NCBI GenBank assembly: GCA_905215965.1
Contig: CAJMSD010000009.1
Coordinates: 52,857 to 116,856, forward strand
DNA from: an uncultured bacterium
GTDB lineage: Bacteria > Bacillota > Clostridia > Oscillospirales > Ruminococcaceae
DNA length: 64,000 nucleotides
Direction of reading: 5' to 3'
The position numbers and the translations under genes are program-made. Shown piece after piece: positions 28,366-37,673 of the stretch. The notes under the pieces are model-generated. The model saw only the letters and a list, made by a program, of their open reading frames with translations, made no database searches and was not told where the DNA came from. Positions within the stretch are counted from its first letter, which is position 1. Every line of letters begins with the position of its first letter.

Positions 28366-30255
28366 TTATTCGCTTTCGGTTTCAGTATCGGCATTATCTT
28401 TGAGGATATCCTCGCTGATCTCGCCTTTCATGAGACTTTCGAATTTTTTTGCATTGATTTTTTCAAACTTCAACAGATATTTTGCGAGGAAATGAAGCTT
28501 GTCGATATTTTCGGTAAGAATTTTGCGGCAATCCTCATATGCATTTTCAATAATCGACTTAACTTCTTCGTCTATCTGAGCTGCAATTGCTTCGCTGTAA
28601 TTACGTGTATGACCGTAATCCTTGCCGAGAAATACTTCATCATTATCAGAACCGTACACAACAGTTCCAAGCTTTTTTGAGAAGCCATATTTTGTGACCA
28701 TATTTCTTGCAGTAGTCGTAGCGCGCTCAATATCGTTAGAAGCTCCGGTGCAGATATCGTCGAGAATAATTTCCTCTGCAACACGGCCTCCGAGAAGACC
28801 GATAATACTATCGCGCATTTGATTCCTTGAAAGATACATATCATCTGTTTCCGGACGGAAAACAGTCATACCGGCAGCCATTCCTCTTTGGATAATAGTT
28901 ACTTCCTGAACCTTTTCCTGAGTAGGAAGATTAAAAGCAACAACAGCGTGGCCTGCTTCATGATAAGCAGTAATGCGTCTGTCTCGTTCGGTAACGATTC
29001 TGGACTTCTTTTCAGGTCCTGCAACTATTTTCATAGTCGCTTCTTCAATATCCGCTTCTGTAATTGCTTTGTGATTCGAACGTGCTGCAAGGAGCGCAGC
29101 TTCGTTAAGAAGATTTTCAAGATCTGCTCCCGTAAAGCCCTGAGTAGTCTGCGCGATCACTTTAAGATCAACGTCGGGAGCAATAGGCTTATTTTTTGCA
29201 TAAACCTTGAGTATATCCTCGCGTCCCTTAATATCAGGAAATCCTACTACAATTTGTCTGTCAAAACGTCCCGGACGAAGAAGCGCCGGATCGAGAATGT
29301 CGCGTCTGTTGGTAGCTGCAATTACGATAACGCTTTCATTTCCTGAAAATCCGTCCATTTCTACAAGCAGCTGATTAAGAGTCTGTTCACGTTCGTCGTG
29401 TCCGCCACCGAGACCTGCACCTCTGTGACGGCCGACTGCGTCGATCTCATCAATAAAAATTATAGCCGGAGCGTGTTTTTTAGCTTGTTCAAAAAGGTCT
29501 CGGACACGCGAAGCACCGACACCGACATACATTTCAACAAAATCCGATCCCGAAATAGGGAAGAAAGGACAGCCTGCTTCACCGGCTACAGCCCTTGCCA
29601 GCAAAGTTTTACCTGTACCCGGAGGTCCGAGAAGGAGTACTCCCTTAGGTACTTTAGCTCCGATCTCTTTGTATTTGTTAGGATGTTTAAGAAAATCTAC
29701 AATTTCTTCAAGCTCCCGCTTTTCTTCAACAGCGCCCGCAACGTCTTTGAACGTAGCTTTTCTGCCATTTGAAGCATTCTTCATATTTGCCTTACCAAAA
29801 GAGGTATATTTTCCTCCTCCGCTGTTTTGCTTCATCATAAAAAAGATAAAAACAGCTGCAAGAACAGTCATGAGAAGAACAGGTATAAGCGAGTAGATCC
29901 AAGAATTATCGGTAATCTTCTTGTAATCCTGAGCTAAAGGTTCATCAGGATATCTTTCATTGTATTCTTTTCGGTAATTTTCGGTGTCGTTAATGAAAAT
30001 CTGGACGTTAGGGACCTCATATTTATATTTCTTATCATCACCTCGAAGCTGATAGGTAAGCTTTCCGGTTCCAAGATCCAGATTGTAGTGAGCGACTTCA
30101 TAATTATCGAAATGCGCAATTACTTCAGTATATTCGGTTTTGGGTGAGTTATCGGAAAATTTTGATGCAACATACCATATACATAAAACGGCAAGTGCGG
30201 CAATGATCAGATAAGAGATAATACCTTTGCTTTTTTTTGGTGTCAAAATATCCAC
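28366..30255 (-). CDS. ftsH: ATP-dependent zinc metalloprotease FtsH
   Basis: 629 aa. Two membrane helices (about 14-34 and 122-142) flank an extracellular segment. Then the AAA+ domain: Walker A GPPGTGKTLLARA, Walker B IIFIDEIDAVGRHRG, SRH ATNRRDILDPALLRPGRFDRQ. Then the M41 protease with zinc site HEAGHAV. It degrades misfolded membrane proteins and some regulators. The start at 30255 is a GTG (MDILTPKK). It lies downstream of tilS; the hpt gene that usually separates tilS and ftsH in Bacillota is absent. Confidence 0.96.
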   Translation of the reverse strand: MDILTPKKSKGIISYLIIAALAVLCIWYVASKFSDNSPKTEYTEVIAHFDNYEVAHYNLDLGTGKLTYQLRGDDKKYKYEVPNVQIFINDTENYRKEYNERYPDEPLAQDYKKITDNSWIYSLIPVLLMTVLAAVFIFFMMKQNSGGGKYTSFGKANMKNASNGRKATFKDVAGAVEEKRELEEIVDFLKHPNKYKEIGAKVPKGVLLLGPPGTGKTLLARAVAGEAGCPFFPISGSDFVEMYVGVGASRVRDLFEQAKKHAPAIIFIDEIDAVGRHRGAGLGGGHDEREQTLNQLLVEMDGFSGNESVIVIAATNRRDILDPALLRPGRFDRQIVVGFPDIKGREDILKVYAKNKPIAPDVDLKVIAQTTQGFTGADLENLLNEAALLAARSNHKAITEADIEEATMKIVAGPEKKSRIVTERDRRITAYHEAGHAVVAFNLPTQEKVQEVTIIQRGMAAGMTVFRPETDDMYLSRNQMRDSIIGLLGGRVAEEIILDDICTGASNDIERATTTARNMVTKYGFSKKLGTVVYGSDNDEVFLGKDYGHTRNYSEAIAAQIDEEVKSIIENAYEDCRKILTENIDKLHFLAKYLLKFEKINAKKFESLMKGEISEDILKDNADTETESE

Positions 30256-30297
30256 TCCATTCTTGACGCTGCAAATAAGTAAAGCAGCGAAATTAAA

Positions 30298-31647
30298 TCA
30301 TATTTTAACTGTTGATTTTTTAACAGTTATTTTCAGGTATCTTTTTGTTTGAGCGTCCGGCGCTGTTCTTTGAGCAATTCCTAACTTTTCGGCGAAAATG
30401 AGTCCATGATCGTCGCTTATAAAATGAAGAGAATCACGTTCTTCAGGCGGAACATTCTCGTTTATCATTTTTTTCACTGATGAGTTAAAGCTTCTTCCGC
30501 ACAGTTGAATTTTATCACCATATCTTCTGTTTCTAAGAATCGGCTTACCAATAATTTTATCATAATCCAAGTAATAAATTGCTAATATTGTGTTAACAAA
30601 TTTGGTTTTCACTAAATTTTCACTATTTATCAGCTCTGTCACTAAAGTAATACCGTTAAAAATTGTATTTTCGCCGATAATAAGTTCTTTGCTGAGTTCT
30701 TCATGATCGGATTTCGGAAGAATTTTAACAAGTTCCGCACCATGACCGTCGGAAATAAAATAAAAATTTCCGCTGATATTGATTTTTCCTCCATGTACAG
30801 CTATATCATCACATTCTTTGAGCCTTGCATAGCTGTAGGGGAGGGAATTATCGCTTAACAGCGCGGCAATACACCTGCGCCGTATTGTTTTTTCAAAGGA
30901 ATTTATTTCGATCAGCTTGTTTCCGCGGCGGCATTTTTTCAAAGCGTTGTCAACCATGGAATCGATCAGCGCATTTTCATCACGCAGAGTATCAAACGAA
31001 TTCACAGAAGTGTTAACTGCCATAGGATTAATTTCCAAAAGAACAGGTATCACACTATGACGGATTTTATTTCTTGTGAAGTCGTCGTCAAGATTAGTGC
31101 TGTCGGTTACAAAATCATAATGATTTTCAGAAAGAAATTCTTCGATCTCATTGCGCGTAACGACAAGCAGCGGACGGATTATATTTCCTCTGATCGGCGG
31201 AATACCTGTTAATCCTTTCAATCCTGTTCCTCTTGCGAGATTCAAAATGGCTGTTTCAAGATTATCGTTGGCATTATGAGCCGTAGCGATGAGCTTTCCC
31301 TGAGAAAAACGTTCAAATGCCTGGTATCTTATTAAACGTGCAGCCTCTTCAATCGAAAGTGAATTATCTGAAGCATATGACGGAACGTCACAGGAAAAGG
31401 CTGTGAACGGAATATCAAGCTTTGCGCAAAGATCACGGCAGAATTGTTCATCTCTGTCGCTTTCCTCACCACGAATACAGTGATTTACATGAAGAGCTTC
31501 AATATTTATATTAAGCTTTTCTCTCAGCATAATAAGCGAAGTCAGAAGGCAAACGCTGTCAGCACCTCCGGAAAGTCCGCATACAATTGCGGATCCGGGA
31601 GAAATCATATTGAATTTTTTTATAAAAGATAATATCTTATCAAGCAT
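30298..31647 (-). CDS. tilS: tRNA(Ile)-lysidine synthase
   Basis: 449 aa. The PP-loop is SGGADSVCLL, with further N-type ATP pyrophosphatase blocks (HVNHCIRGEESDRDEQFC, ATAHNANDNLETAILNLARGTGLKGL) and a C-terminal TilS substrate-binding region (GDKIQLCGRSFNSSVKKM). It places lysidine at C34 of the CAU-anticodon tRNA-Ile. ATG 31647 follows CAGGAG. It sits 6 bp downstream of dnaB in the rnj-gdpP-rplI-dnaB-tilS run. Confidence 0.95.
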   Translation of the reverse strand: MLDKILSFIKKFNMISPGSAIVCGLSGGADSVCLLTSLIMLREKLNINIEALHVNHCIRGEESDRDEQFCRDLCAKLDIPFTAFSCDVPSYASDNSLSIEEAARLIRYQAFERFSQGKLIATAHNANDNLETAILNLARGTGLKGLTGIPPIRGNIIRPLLVVTRNEIEEFLSENHYDFVTDSTNLDDDFTRNKIRHSVIPVLLEINPMAVNTSVNSFDTLRDENALIDSMVDNALKKCRRGNKLIEINSFEKTIRRRCIAALLSDNSLPYSYARLKECDDIAVHGGKINISGNFYFISDGHGAELVKILPKSDHEELSKELIIGENTIFNGITLVTELINSENLVKTKFVNTILAIYYLDYDKIIGKPILRNRRYGDKIQLCGRSFNSSVKKMINENVPPEERDSLHFISDDHGLIFAEKLGIAQRTAPDAQTKRYLKITVKKSTVKI

Positions 31648-31653
31648 AATAAA

Positions 31654-33006
31654 TTACTCCTGAGGCGCTTCATTGTATTCCGGATTTGAAAATCTTGTAT
31701 ACTGACCGTCCCAGATAAGTTCCACCGTTCCTGTTTCTCCGTGACGGTTTTTTGCAACAATACACTCAGAAATGTTTTGACGCGGACTTTCCTTATTATA
31801 GTACGCGTCACGGTATAAGAAAAGAACGATATCTGCGTCCTGTTCGATAGAACCCGACTCACGCAGATCCGAAAGCATAGGACGTTTATCGTTACGGCTT
31901 TCAACTCCACGGGAAAGCTGTGAAAGCAGGATAACGGGAACGTTAAGCTCCTTTGCCATAACTTTAAGCTGTCGGGTGATCTCTGAAATTACAACTACTC
32001 GATTATCCGAGCGGGACGTTGATTCCATAAGCTGCAGATAGTCGATTATGACAAGTCCAAGGTTTTTGGCACGTCTGAGCTTTGCTTTCATTTGCTGTAC
32101 AGTCATGCTTGCAGTATCGTCTATATACATCGGAAGAGTACTGAGATAACCTGCGCTTGTTGCAAGTCTTACCCAATCTTCTCCGGAAATTCTTCCGTTA
32201 CGCAAAGAATTGGAATCAACGAGAGCTTCAGTTGAAAGAATACGTGTGGCAAGCTGTTCCTTTGACATTTCAAGGTTAAATGCAACAACATCTTTTTCGG
32301 AACGTCTTGCAACGTTTACCGCAATATTCATAGCAAAAGAAGTTTTACCCATACCGGGACGTGCGGCTATTATTATTAAGTCGGATTTATTAAGTCCGGA
32401 AGTAATGCCGTCAAGAAGAGTGAATCCTGTTCTAGCGCCGACATATTTTTCTTTGTCTGGTCCTGAAAGCTTGGCAATTCTGTCGTAAGCCTCCGTTACT
32501 GCCTCAGAAAGCGGTATAAGCCCTTTAACGTCGCGTCCCTGACGGATATCGTATATTTTCTGCTCAGCCGAATCAAGAAGCAGCTGAGAATCATGTTCGC
32601 CTGCCTGAATATCCTCAAGGATAGCTCTGGCGGCAAATCCGAGACTACGTATATAATATTTATCCGCAACGATTTTACAGTAGCTTTCGATATTCGATGT
32701 TGAGGGCAGTGTATTTCCGATCTCGGCAAGATATCGTCTGCCTTCGGAAGCACTTTCAAAAATATGCAGCTTTTCAGCTTCGTTCAGAACGGTAACAATA
32801 TCGACAGGCTGGCCGCCGGTAAACATTCTGAGTATAATTGAGTAGATAGATTTATGCTGTTCGTTAAAAAAAAACTCAGGCTTGATCTTTTCGATAACTA
32901 CAGGCAGTACAGACGGGTCTGCAAGCACAGCGCCGATAACGGACTGCTCTGCTTCTATACTGTGAGGAAGCTCGCGGCTTGACAGAATATAATTATTATC
33001 CGCCAT
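31654..33006 (-). CDS. dnaB: Replicative DNA helicase DnaB
   Basis: 450 aa. An N-terminal DnaB domain (LPHSIEAEQSVIGAVL) that binds primase precedes a RecA-like helicase domain with Walker A ARPGMGKTSFAMN, Walker B LVIIDYLQLM and DLRESGSIEQDADIVLFLYR. It unwinds DNA at the fork as a hexamer. It starts 2 bp after the L9 stop. The rplI-dnaB order is the usual Bacillota arrangement (B. subtilis dnaC). Confidence 0.97.
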   Translation of the reverse strand: MADNNYILSSRELPHSIEAEQSVIGAVLADPSVLPVVIEKIKPEFFFNEQHKSIYSIILRMFTGGQPVDIVTVLNEAEKLHIFESASEGRRYLAEIGNTLPSTSNIESYCKIVADKYYIRSLGFAARAILEDIQAGEHDSQLLLDSAEQKIYDIRQGRDVKGLIPLSEAVTEAYDRIAKLSGPDKEKYVGARTGFTLLDGITSGLNKSDLIIIAARPGMGKTSFAMNIAVNVARRSEKDVVAFNLEMSKEQLATRILSTEALVDSNSLRNGRISGEDWVRLATSAGYLSTLPMYIDDTASMTVQQMKAKLRRAKNLGLVIIDYLQLMESTSRSDNRVVVISEITRQLKVMAKELNVPVILLSQLSRGVESRNDKRPMLSDLRESGSIEQDADIVLFLYRDAYYNKESPRQNISECIVAKNRHGETGTVELIWDGQYTRFSNPEYNEAPQE

Positions 33007-33008
33007 TT

Positions 33009-33455
33009 TTAATCCTCAGATACTTCGATATCTATTTTTTCGGATATACCGTTATAGAATTTTACCGTCGCAGTATATGAGCCAAAGTTTTTTATATCGG
33101 AAGAGAGCGATATTTTTTTCTTGTCAACTTCGACATTGAGCTGGTTCTTGATAGCTTCAGCAATATGTCCTGCTGTAATTGAACCGAAAAGCTTACCGTT
33201 GGAACCGGCTTTTGCGGCAATATTTATTTTCTTGCCTTTGATATTGTCGGCAGCAGTCTGAGCTGCCTGTTTTTCAAGGTCAACTTTATGCTGAGCGGAA
33301 GATTTTTGTCCTTTGAGGGTATTGAGGTTCGAAACAGTTGCTTCAATGGCAAGTCCCTTTGGAAGGAGCATATTTCTTGCATATCCGTCGGCAACATTTT
33401 TAATTTCGCCCTTTTTTCCCGATCCCTTTACGTCCTGTAAAAAAATAACTTTCAT
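33009..33455 (-). CDS. rplI: 50S ribosomal protein L9
   Basis: 148 aa. The N-terminal rRNA-binding domain is MKVIFLQDVKGSGKKGEIKNVADGYARNML. A long connecting helix and C-terminal domain follow. The frame opens at TTG 33467, but the ATG at 33455 gives the conserved L9 N-terminus; the AAAGG ribosome site lies about 14 nt upstream. Between gdpP and dnaB. Confidence 0.97.
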   Translation of the reverse strand: MKVIFLQDVKGSGKKGEIKNVADGYARNMLLPKGLAIEATVSNLNTLKGQKSSAQHKVDLEKQAAQTAADNIKGKKINIAAKAGSNGKLFGSITAGHIAEAIKNQLNVEVDKKKISLSSDIKNFGSYTATVKFYNGISEKIDIEVSED

Positions 33456-33473
33456 TATAAGTACCAACCTTTC

Positions 33474-35438
33474 TCAATTTTCAGTAATATCGTCAATTGC
33501 TTTAAGTAAGAGCTTGTAGGCTTCCTGTGTAGACACATTATTTATTTGTGCGGCAGCCATTGTCTGATGTCCGCCTCCGCCGAGAAGCTCCATGATTATC
33601 TGTACATTCATGGCTCCCAAAGAGCGGGCGGAAATATTTGTAACATCTCCTGTTTTATATATAACAAAAGAAGCGTCAACATCGGTTATTCCCAACAACT
33701 CGTCGGCAGCCTGTGGAGCAGTTAGGCGAATATCGTCGGATTTAAAATCAGCAATTGCTATAGCGCATTTGTTATGAATTTTTGCCGAAGCAACTATCTG
33801 AGTTTTTCTGCGGTAAGCATCGATAGAATTTGAAAACATCAGCTTTACATTTACTGTATCCGCACCAAGCTTTCTCAGAAAAGCGGCTGCTTCGAAAGTA
33901 CGCACACCTGTACGCATAACAAAATTTTTAGTATCAAGAGCAATACCTGCAAGAAGAGCGTCCGCGTAATATGAAGAGGGGAGAGCATCATGCTCAAAAT
34001 TAAAATACTGTATTAATTCGGTAACCATTTCCGAAGCCGAAGAAGCATACGGTTCATGGTGAAAAATAACGGCGTTATCAATAAAATTGACTGTTTTTCT
34101 ATGGTGATCGATAACAACGATCTTTTTTGCGTTATTATATAGATTTTTGCTTTCTATGAAGTCCTTGTTATGGGTATCAACTATAATAAGCAGGTCATTG
34201 CTTTCGATATTATCAGCGGCAACAGACGGCGAAATATAAATATCTTCGTCTAATATGCTGCGTATCATATCGATAAGATGAGTTGCAAGATTTTTTTTAT
34301 AATCAACGGCAATATAAGCTTCCTTACCAAGCAGCTTTACCGCACCCGCAAGTCCGGTTGCTGCTCCTATTGAATCGAGATCTCCGAATCTATGACCCAT
34401 AATATAAACTTTGCCGCTGTTTTTAATTATTTCCTGAAGGGTATTTGCAATAATTCGTGTCTTTGATCTGGATTTTTTTTCAATTCCCTTTGAAACTCCG
34501 CCGAAGAAACGATAGCTTCCGTCAGATTTTACGACAGCCTGATCTCCTCCGCGTCCCAACGCCATATCAAGACAATGTTTCGCTAATTTTTCGCTCTCGG
34601 AAAGATTTGTAGCTCCCTGACCGACACCAATAGACAGCGTAAGCGAAAAACGATCGCCTATGCGGATATTTCTTGCACCGTCAAGTATCTTGAATTTACC
34701 GTCGATCACCTCATTAAGATGCTTATTGTCGAGAATGACATAAAACATATTCGCAGAAGTCTTTTTGACGATCCCGTTTGTGCCATTCATGAAATTTTCA
34801 ATTAACTGCTCTGTTTCAACGGAAGTTCTTGCTTTATCGCTTTCTTTTGCGTTCTGCATTATCTCGTCATAGTTGTCGATATTAATAACAAGCACGTTCT
34901 GCTGAGATTCTTCTGCATTTTTCTTATAATTGAAATATTCGGTTTCATCATGAAAATACAGAATATAAAAGACTACGCCATTTTTTTCAAATTTTTCGGA
35001 CGAAATTTTGAAAAATTTATTGTTTATCGGGCAAATTGAAAAACCGTCATTAAGAACAGCGTCTATATTTATCTGCATGCATTCTCTGACATCAAGTCCG
35101 TAAACGTCGTTTCCAAGAGCTATTTCCTCGGAAAATATCTGATTATACCATACAAGAGTACCGTTATTTTCAAGGACAGCTATCGGTGCAGGGAGTGAGT
35201 TCATATATTCCGCTGCTGATTTCTCAAGATGAGAATTCATTTTTGAAAAATGTCTTATAGAATTACGGGAGTAAAACAAAGCGGTGATTATTGTTATCAG
35301 ACCAAGCGCCGAAATTGAAATAAGCGAATATATACCTAAGTTCCGGCTATATCGGTATAAAAATGCAGCCGATGCAGCAGCACTGCAAAGCAGTAAAAAT
35401 ACAAGCAGACATAATAACGCCGGAAATTTATTTTTCAA
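33474..35438 (-). CDS. gdpP: Cyclic-di-AMP phosphodiesterase GdpP
   Basis: 654 aa. Two N-terminal membrane helices (about 6-28 and 34-54), a PAS-like region (about 70-165), a degenerate GGDEF domain (about 175-315, no GGDEF sequence seen), then the DHH domain. Phosphodiesterase motifs are GHRFGDLDSIGAA, IIVDTHNK and VVIDHHRKT, with the DHHA1 block GGGGHQTMAAAQ. It hydrolyses c-di-AMP and so tunes cell-wall and potassium homeostasis. It lies between rnj and rplI, as in other Bacillota. Confidence 0.95.
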   Translation of the reverse strand: MKNKFPALLCLLVFLLLCSAAASAAFLYRYSRNLGIYSLISISALGLITIITALFYSRNSIRHFSKMNSHLEKSAAEYMNSLPAPIAVLENNGTLVWYNQIFSEEIALGNDVYGLDVRECMQINIDAVLNDGFSICPINNKFFKISSEKFEKNGVVFYILYFHDETEYFNYKKNAEESQQNVLVINIDNYDEIMQNAKESDKARTSVETEQLIENFMNGTNGIVKKTSANMFYVILDNKHLNEVIDGKFKILDGARNIRIGDRFSLTLSIGVGQGATNLSESEKLAKHCLDMALGRGGDQAVVKSDGSYRFFGGVSKGIEKKSRSKTRIIANTLQEIIKNSGKVYIMGHRFGDLDSIGAATGLAGAVKLLGKEAYIAVDYKKNLATHLIDMIRSILDEDIYISPSVAADNIESNDLLIIVDTHNKDFIESKNLYNNAKKIVVIDHHRKTVNFIDNAVIFHHEPYASSASEMVTELIQYFNFEHDALPSSYYADALLAGIALDTKNFVMRTGVRTFEAAAFLRKLGADTVNVKLMFSNSIDAYRRKTQIVASAKIHNKCAIAIADFKSDDIRLTAPQAADELLGITDVDASFVIYKTGDVTNISARSLGAMNVQIIMELLGGGGHQTMAAAQINNVSTQEAYKLLLKAIDDITEN

Positions 35439-35462
35439 CTGAATCAGCTCCTTCGCATATAA

Positions 35463-37301
35463 TCAGGTTTCCATAATAATAGGCAGAATCATTGGACTGC
35501 GCTTTGTTTTCTGGTAAATATAATCCGAAAGAGCATCACGCATTTTTCCTTTAAGAGTATTCCATTCTTTAAGCTCGGCAGTTGAACAGTTAAAGAGAGT
35601 TGAGGTCAGTATTTGTTTGGCTTCAACGATAAGCTCTTCCGATTCGCGGACATAAACGAATCCTCTTGAAACGATATCGGGACCCGCAACTATTTCGTTG
35701 GTGCTTCGTTCAATTCCGATAACTACGATAATAAGACCGTCCTGTGCAAGGTGTTTTCTGTCTCTGAGAACAATTGATCCAACGTCGCCGACGCCGAGTC
35801 CGTCCACAAGAATACGGCCTGCCGGTACCTGTGAAACTATACCTATTCTATTTCCGTCGGTTTCAATGACATTTCCGATTTCACCAATAATTACATTTTC
35901 CTTGGGAATTCCCATTTGATAAGCGAGATCCGCGTGCTTTTTCAGGTGCTTATATTCTCCGTGAACCGGTATAAAAAATTTAGGCTTTGTAAGAGCGATC
36001 ATAAGCTTAAGCTCTTCCTGACAGGCATGACCTGAAACATGAACTTCATACATGGCTTCATACACCACTTCTGCTCCGGATTTCATAAGTTCGTTTACAA
36101 CACGCGTTACATATTTTTCGTTTCCGGGGATCGGAGTAGCTGAAATAATTATAAAATCCATAGGAGTGATATTTACTTTTTTATGGTCGTTCATTGCCAT
36201 ACGCGTAAGCGCGGACATGGGTTCGCCTTGACTGCCAGTTGTGATAAGAACGATTTTTTCGCTTGGATAGCGGTTCATCGTTTCTATATCTATGATAATT
36301 CCGTTTGGAGCATCAAGATATCCTAATTCGATGGCAGTATTTATAACGTTTATCATACTGCGTCCGAATACGGCGATTTTCCTTCCAAATCTTTCTGCGC
36401 AGTTAATGATCTGCTGAACACGATGAATGTTTGAAGAAAATGTAGCAATAATAATTCTCTTGCCTTCTGCGTTCTTAAACAATTTATCGAACGATTCTCC
36501 AACGTTGCGTTCGGTATGCGTATAACCCGGTCTTTCCGCATTGGTAGAATCCGCCATGAGTGCAAGAACACCTCTGTTGCCAAGCTCACCGAATCTTGCC
36601 AGATCTATTGTTTTTCCGTCTATGGGGGTATAATCGACTTTAAAATCTCCGGTATGAACGATAACTCCGGCAGGAGTATGGATAGCCATACCGACAGCGT
36701 CGGGGATAGAATGATTTACCTTAATAAATTCAACAGCCATGCAGCCCATTTTTACAGTTTTTCTGGGTTCGATAACATTAAGGGAAACCTTTCCGCTAAG
36801 ACCGTGTTCCTTGAGTTTTCCGTCCACAAGACCGAGAGTAAGCTTCGTACCGTAAATAGGTACATTAATTTTTTTAAGCAGGTAAGCAAGACCGCCGATA
36901 TGATCTTCGTGACCGTGAGTAAGCACAATGCCTCTAAGCTTATCCTGATTGCGTTCAACGTAGGTAAAATCGGGGATAACAATATCAACTCCGGGCATAT
37001 CCGCGTCAGGAAAAGCAAGTCCGCAGTCGAGAATGAACATATCGTTTGCACATTCAAAAACGGTCATGTTTTTACCGATCTCATGAAGACCGCCCAAAGG
37101 AATTATTTTTACGGGAGTATGTCTTATCTCCCTTGTTTTTTTGACGCGCGTATCAGCAGCTTTAGCGATTGTTTTTTCAGCGTTTTTTACGACAGCATTG
37201 TTGTCAAGTTTAGGTAAAGCCGCACTTTTTTTCCTGTGATAGCTTCTTTTCGGTGCAGAAGAAGCTGCACGATTGTTTTTAGCGTTTTCTTTTTCGTTCA
37301 C
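35463..37301 (-). CDS. rnj: Ribonuclease J
   Basis: About 612 aa. Beta-lactamase/beta-CASP nuclease: zinc motif THGHEDHIGGL, further HTGDFKVDYTPID and DSTNAERPGYT, beta-CASP RIIIATFSSNIHRVQQI, and C-terminal VHVSGHACQEE. A basic N-terminal extension (about 60 residues, SYHRKKSAALPK) precedes the catalytic domain. It acts as 5'-3' exonuclease and endonuclease in mRNA turnover. The frame opens at 37319, but only GTG 37301 has a ribosome site (GTGAGG at 37312-37307), so I prefer it. It has a long structured leader (see regulatory entries). Confidence 0.92.
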   Translation of the reverse strand: MNEKENAKNNRAASSAPKRSYHRKKSAALPKLDNNAVVKNAEKTIAKAADTRVKKTREIRHTPVKIIPLGGLHEIGKNMTVFECANDMFILDCGLAFPDADMPGVDIVIPDFTYVERNQDKLRGIVLTHGHEDHIGGLAYLLKKINVPIYGTKLTLGLVDGKLKEHGLSGKVSLNVIEPRKTVKMGCMAVEFIKVNHSIPDAVGMAIHTPAGVIVHTGDFKVDYTPIDGKTIDLARFGELGNRGVLALMADSTNAERPGYTHTERNVGESFDKLFKNAEGKRIIIATFSSNIHRVQQIINCAERFGRKIAVFGRSMINVINTAIELGYLDAPNGIIIDIETMNRYPSEKIVLITTGSQGEPMSALTRMAMNDHKKVNITPMDFIIISATPIPGNEKYVTRVVNELMKSGAEVVYEAMYEVHVSGHACQEELKLMIALTKPKFFIPVHGEYKHLKKHADLAYQMGIPKENVIIGEIGNVIETDGNRIGIVSQVPAGRILVDGLGVGDVGSIVLRDRKHLAQDGLIIVVIGIERSTNEIVAGPDIVSRGFVYVRESEELIVEAKQILTSTLFNCSTAELKEWNTLKGKMRDALSDYIYQKTKRSPMILPIIMET

Positions 37302-37326
37302 TGTAAACCTCACTTTCATTACGATA

Positions 37327-37357
37327 GTCGGTCAGTAAAGCGAACATACTGACCGAC
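37327..37357 (-). promoter_or_regulatory. Hairpin in the rnj 5' leader
   Basis: A perfect 10-bp stem GTCGGTCAGT / ACTGACCGAC with an 11-nt loop, just upstream of the rnj start and not followed by a T-run. It could protect the 5' end or control translation. The remainder of 37358-37530 is leader with no protein gene that I recognise. Confidence 0.6.
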
Positions 37358-37536
37358 GGCAAATAAAACGATTGATAACGTCAGCCGACAATATCCGTTT
37401 AACAGGTGATGCAGTCTGCATAAATCCGCGAATGCAGATCAACAGCCATATTTGGATATAAGCGTTGCAGAAGCGATATAGCTGAGAAAAATGCTTTAAT
37501 TTAGCAAAGTTACTATAGCTGACATTTGAATATATA

Positions 37537-37565
37537 TTTATAGGCGCAAGCGCCAATAAAGTCAA
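37537..37565 (-). promoter_or_regulatory. Proximal rnj promoter with palindromic spacer
   Basis: Minus strand TTGACT (37565-37560), 17-bp spacer, TATAAA (37542-37537). The spacer contains the 12-bp near-palindrome GGCGCTTGCGCC (37543-37554), which abuts the -10 and looks like an operator. Confidence 0.6.
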
Positions 37566-37610
37566 TTAAAAGATATATTTATTAGATATGCACATTATTA
37601 GACATTATTA

Positions 37611-37639
37611 ATTATACTTAAAATAGCATATATTGTCAA
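37611..37639 (-). promoter_or_regulatory. Distal rnj promoter
   Basis: Minus strand TTGACA (37639-37634), 17-bp spacer, TATAAT (37616-37611), a near-consensus promoter about 300 nt upstream of the coding start. Confidence 0.75.
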
Positions 37640-37673
37640 TAGAAAATGAGGAAAAAAAGCAATTTATGCAGAC

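Noticed and set aside
36516..37217. Long open frame opposite rnj (233 codons)
   Set aside because: Shadow of the well-conserved RNase J coding sequence; composition and motifs do not support a protein.
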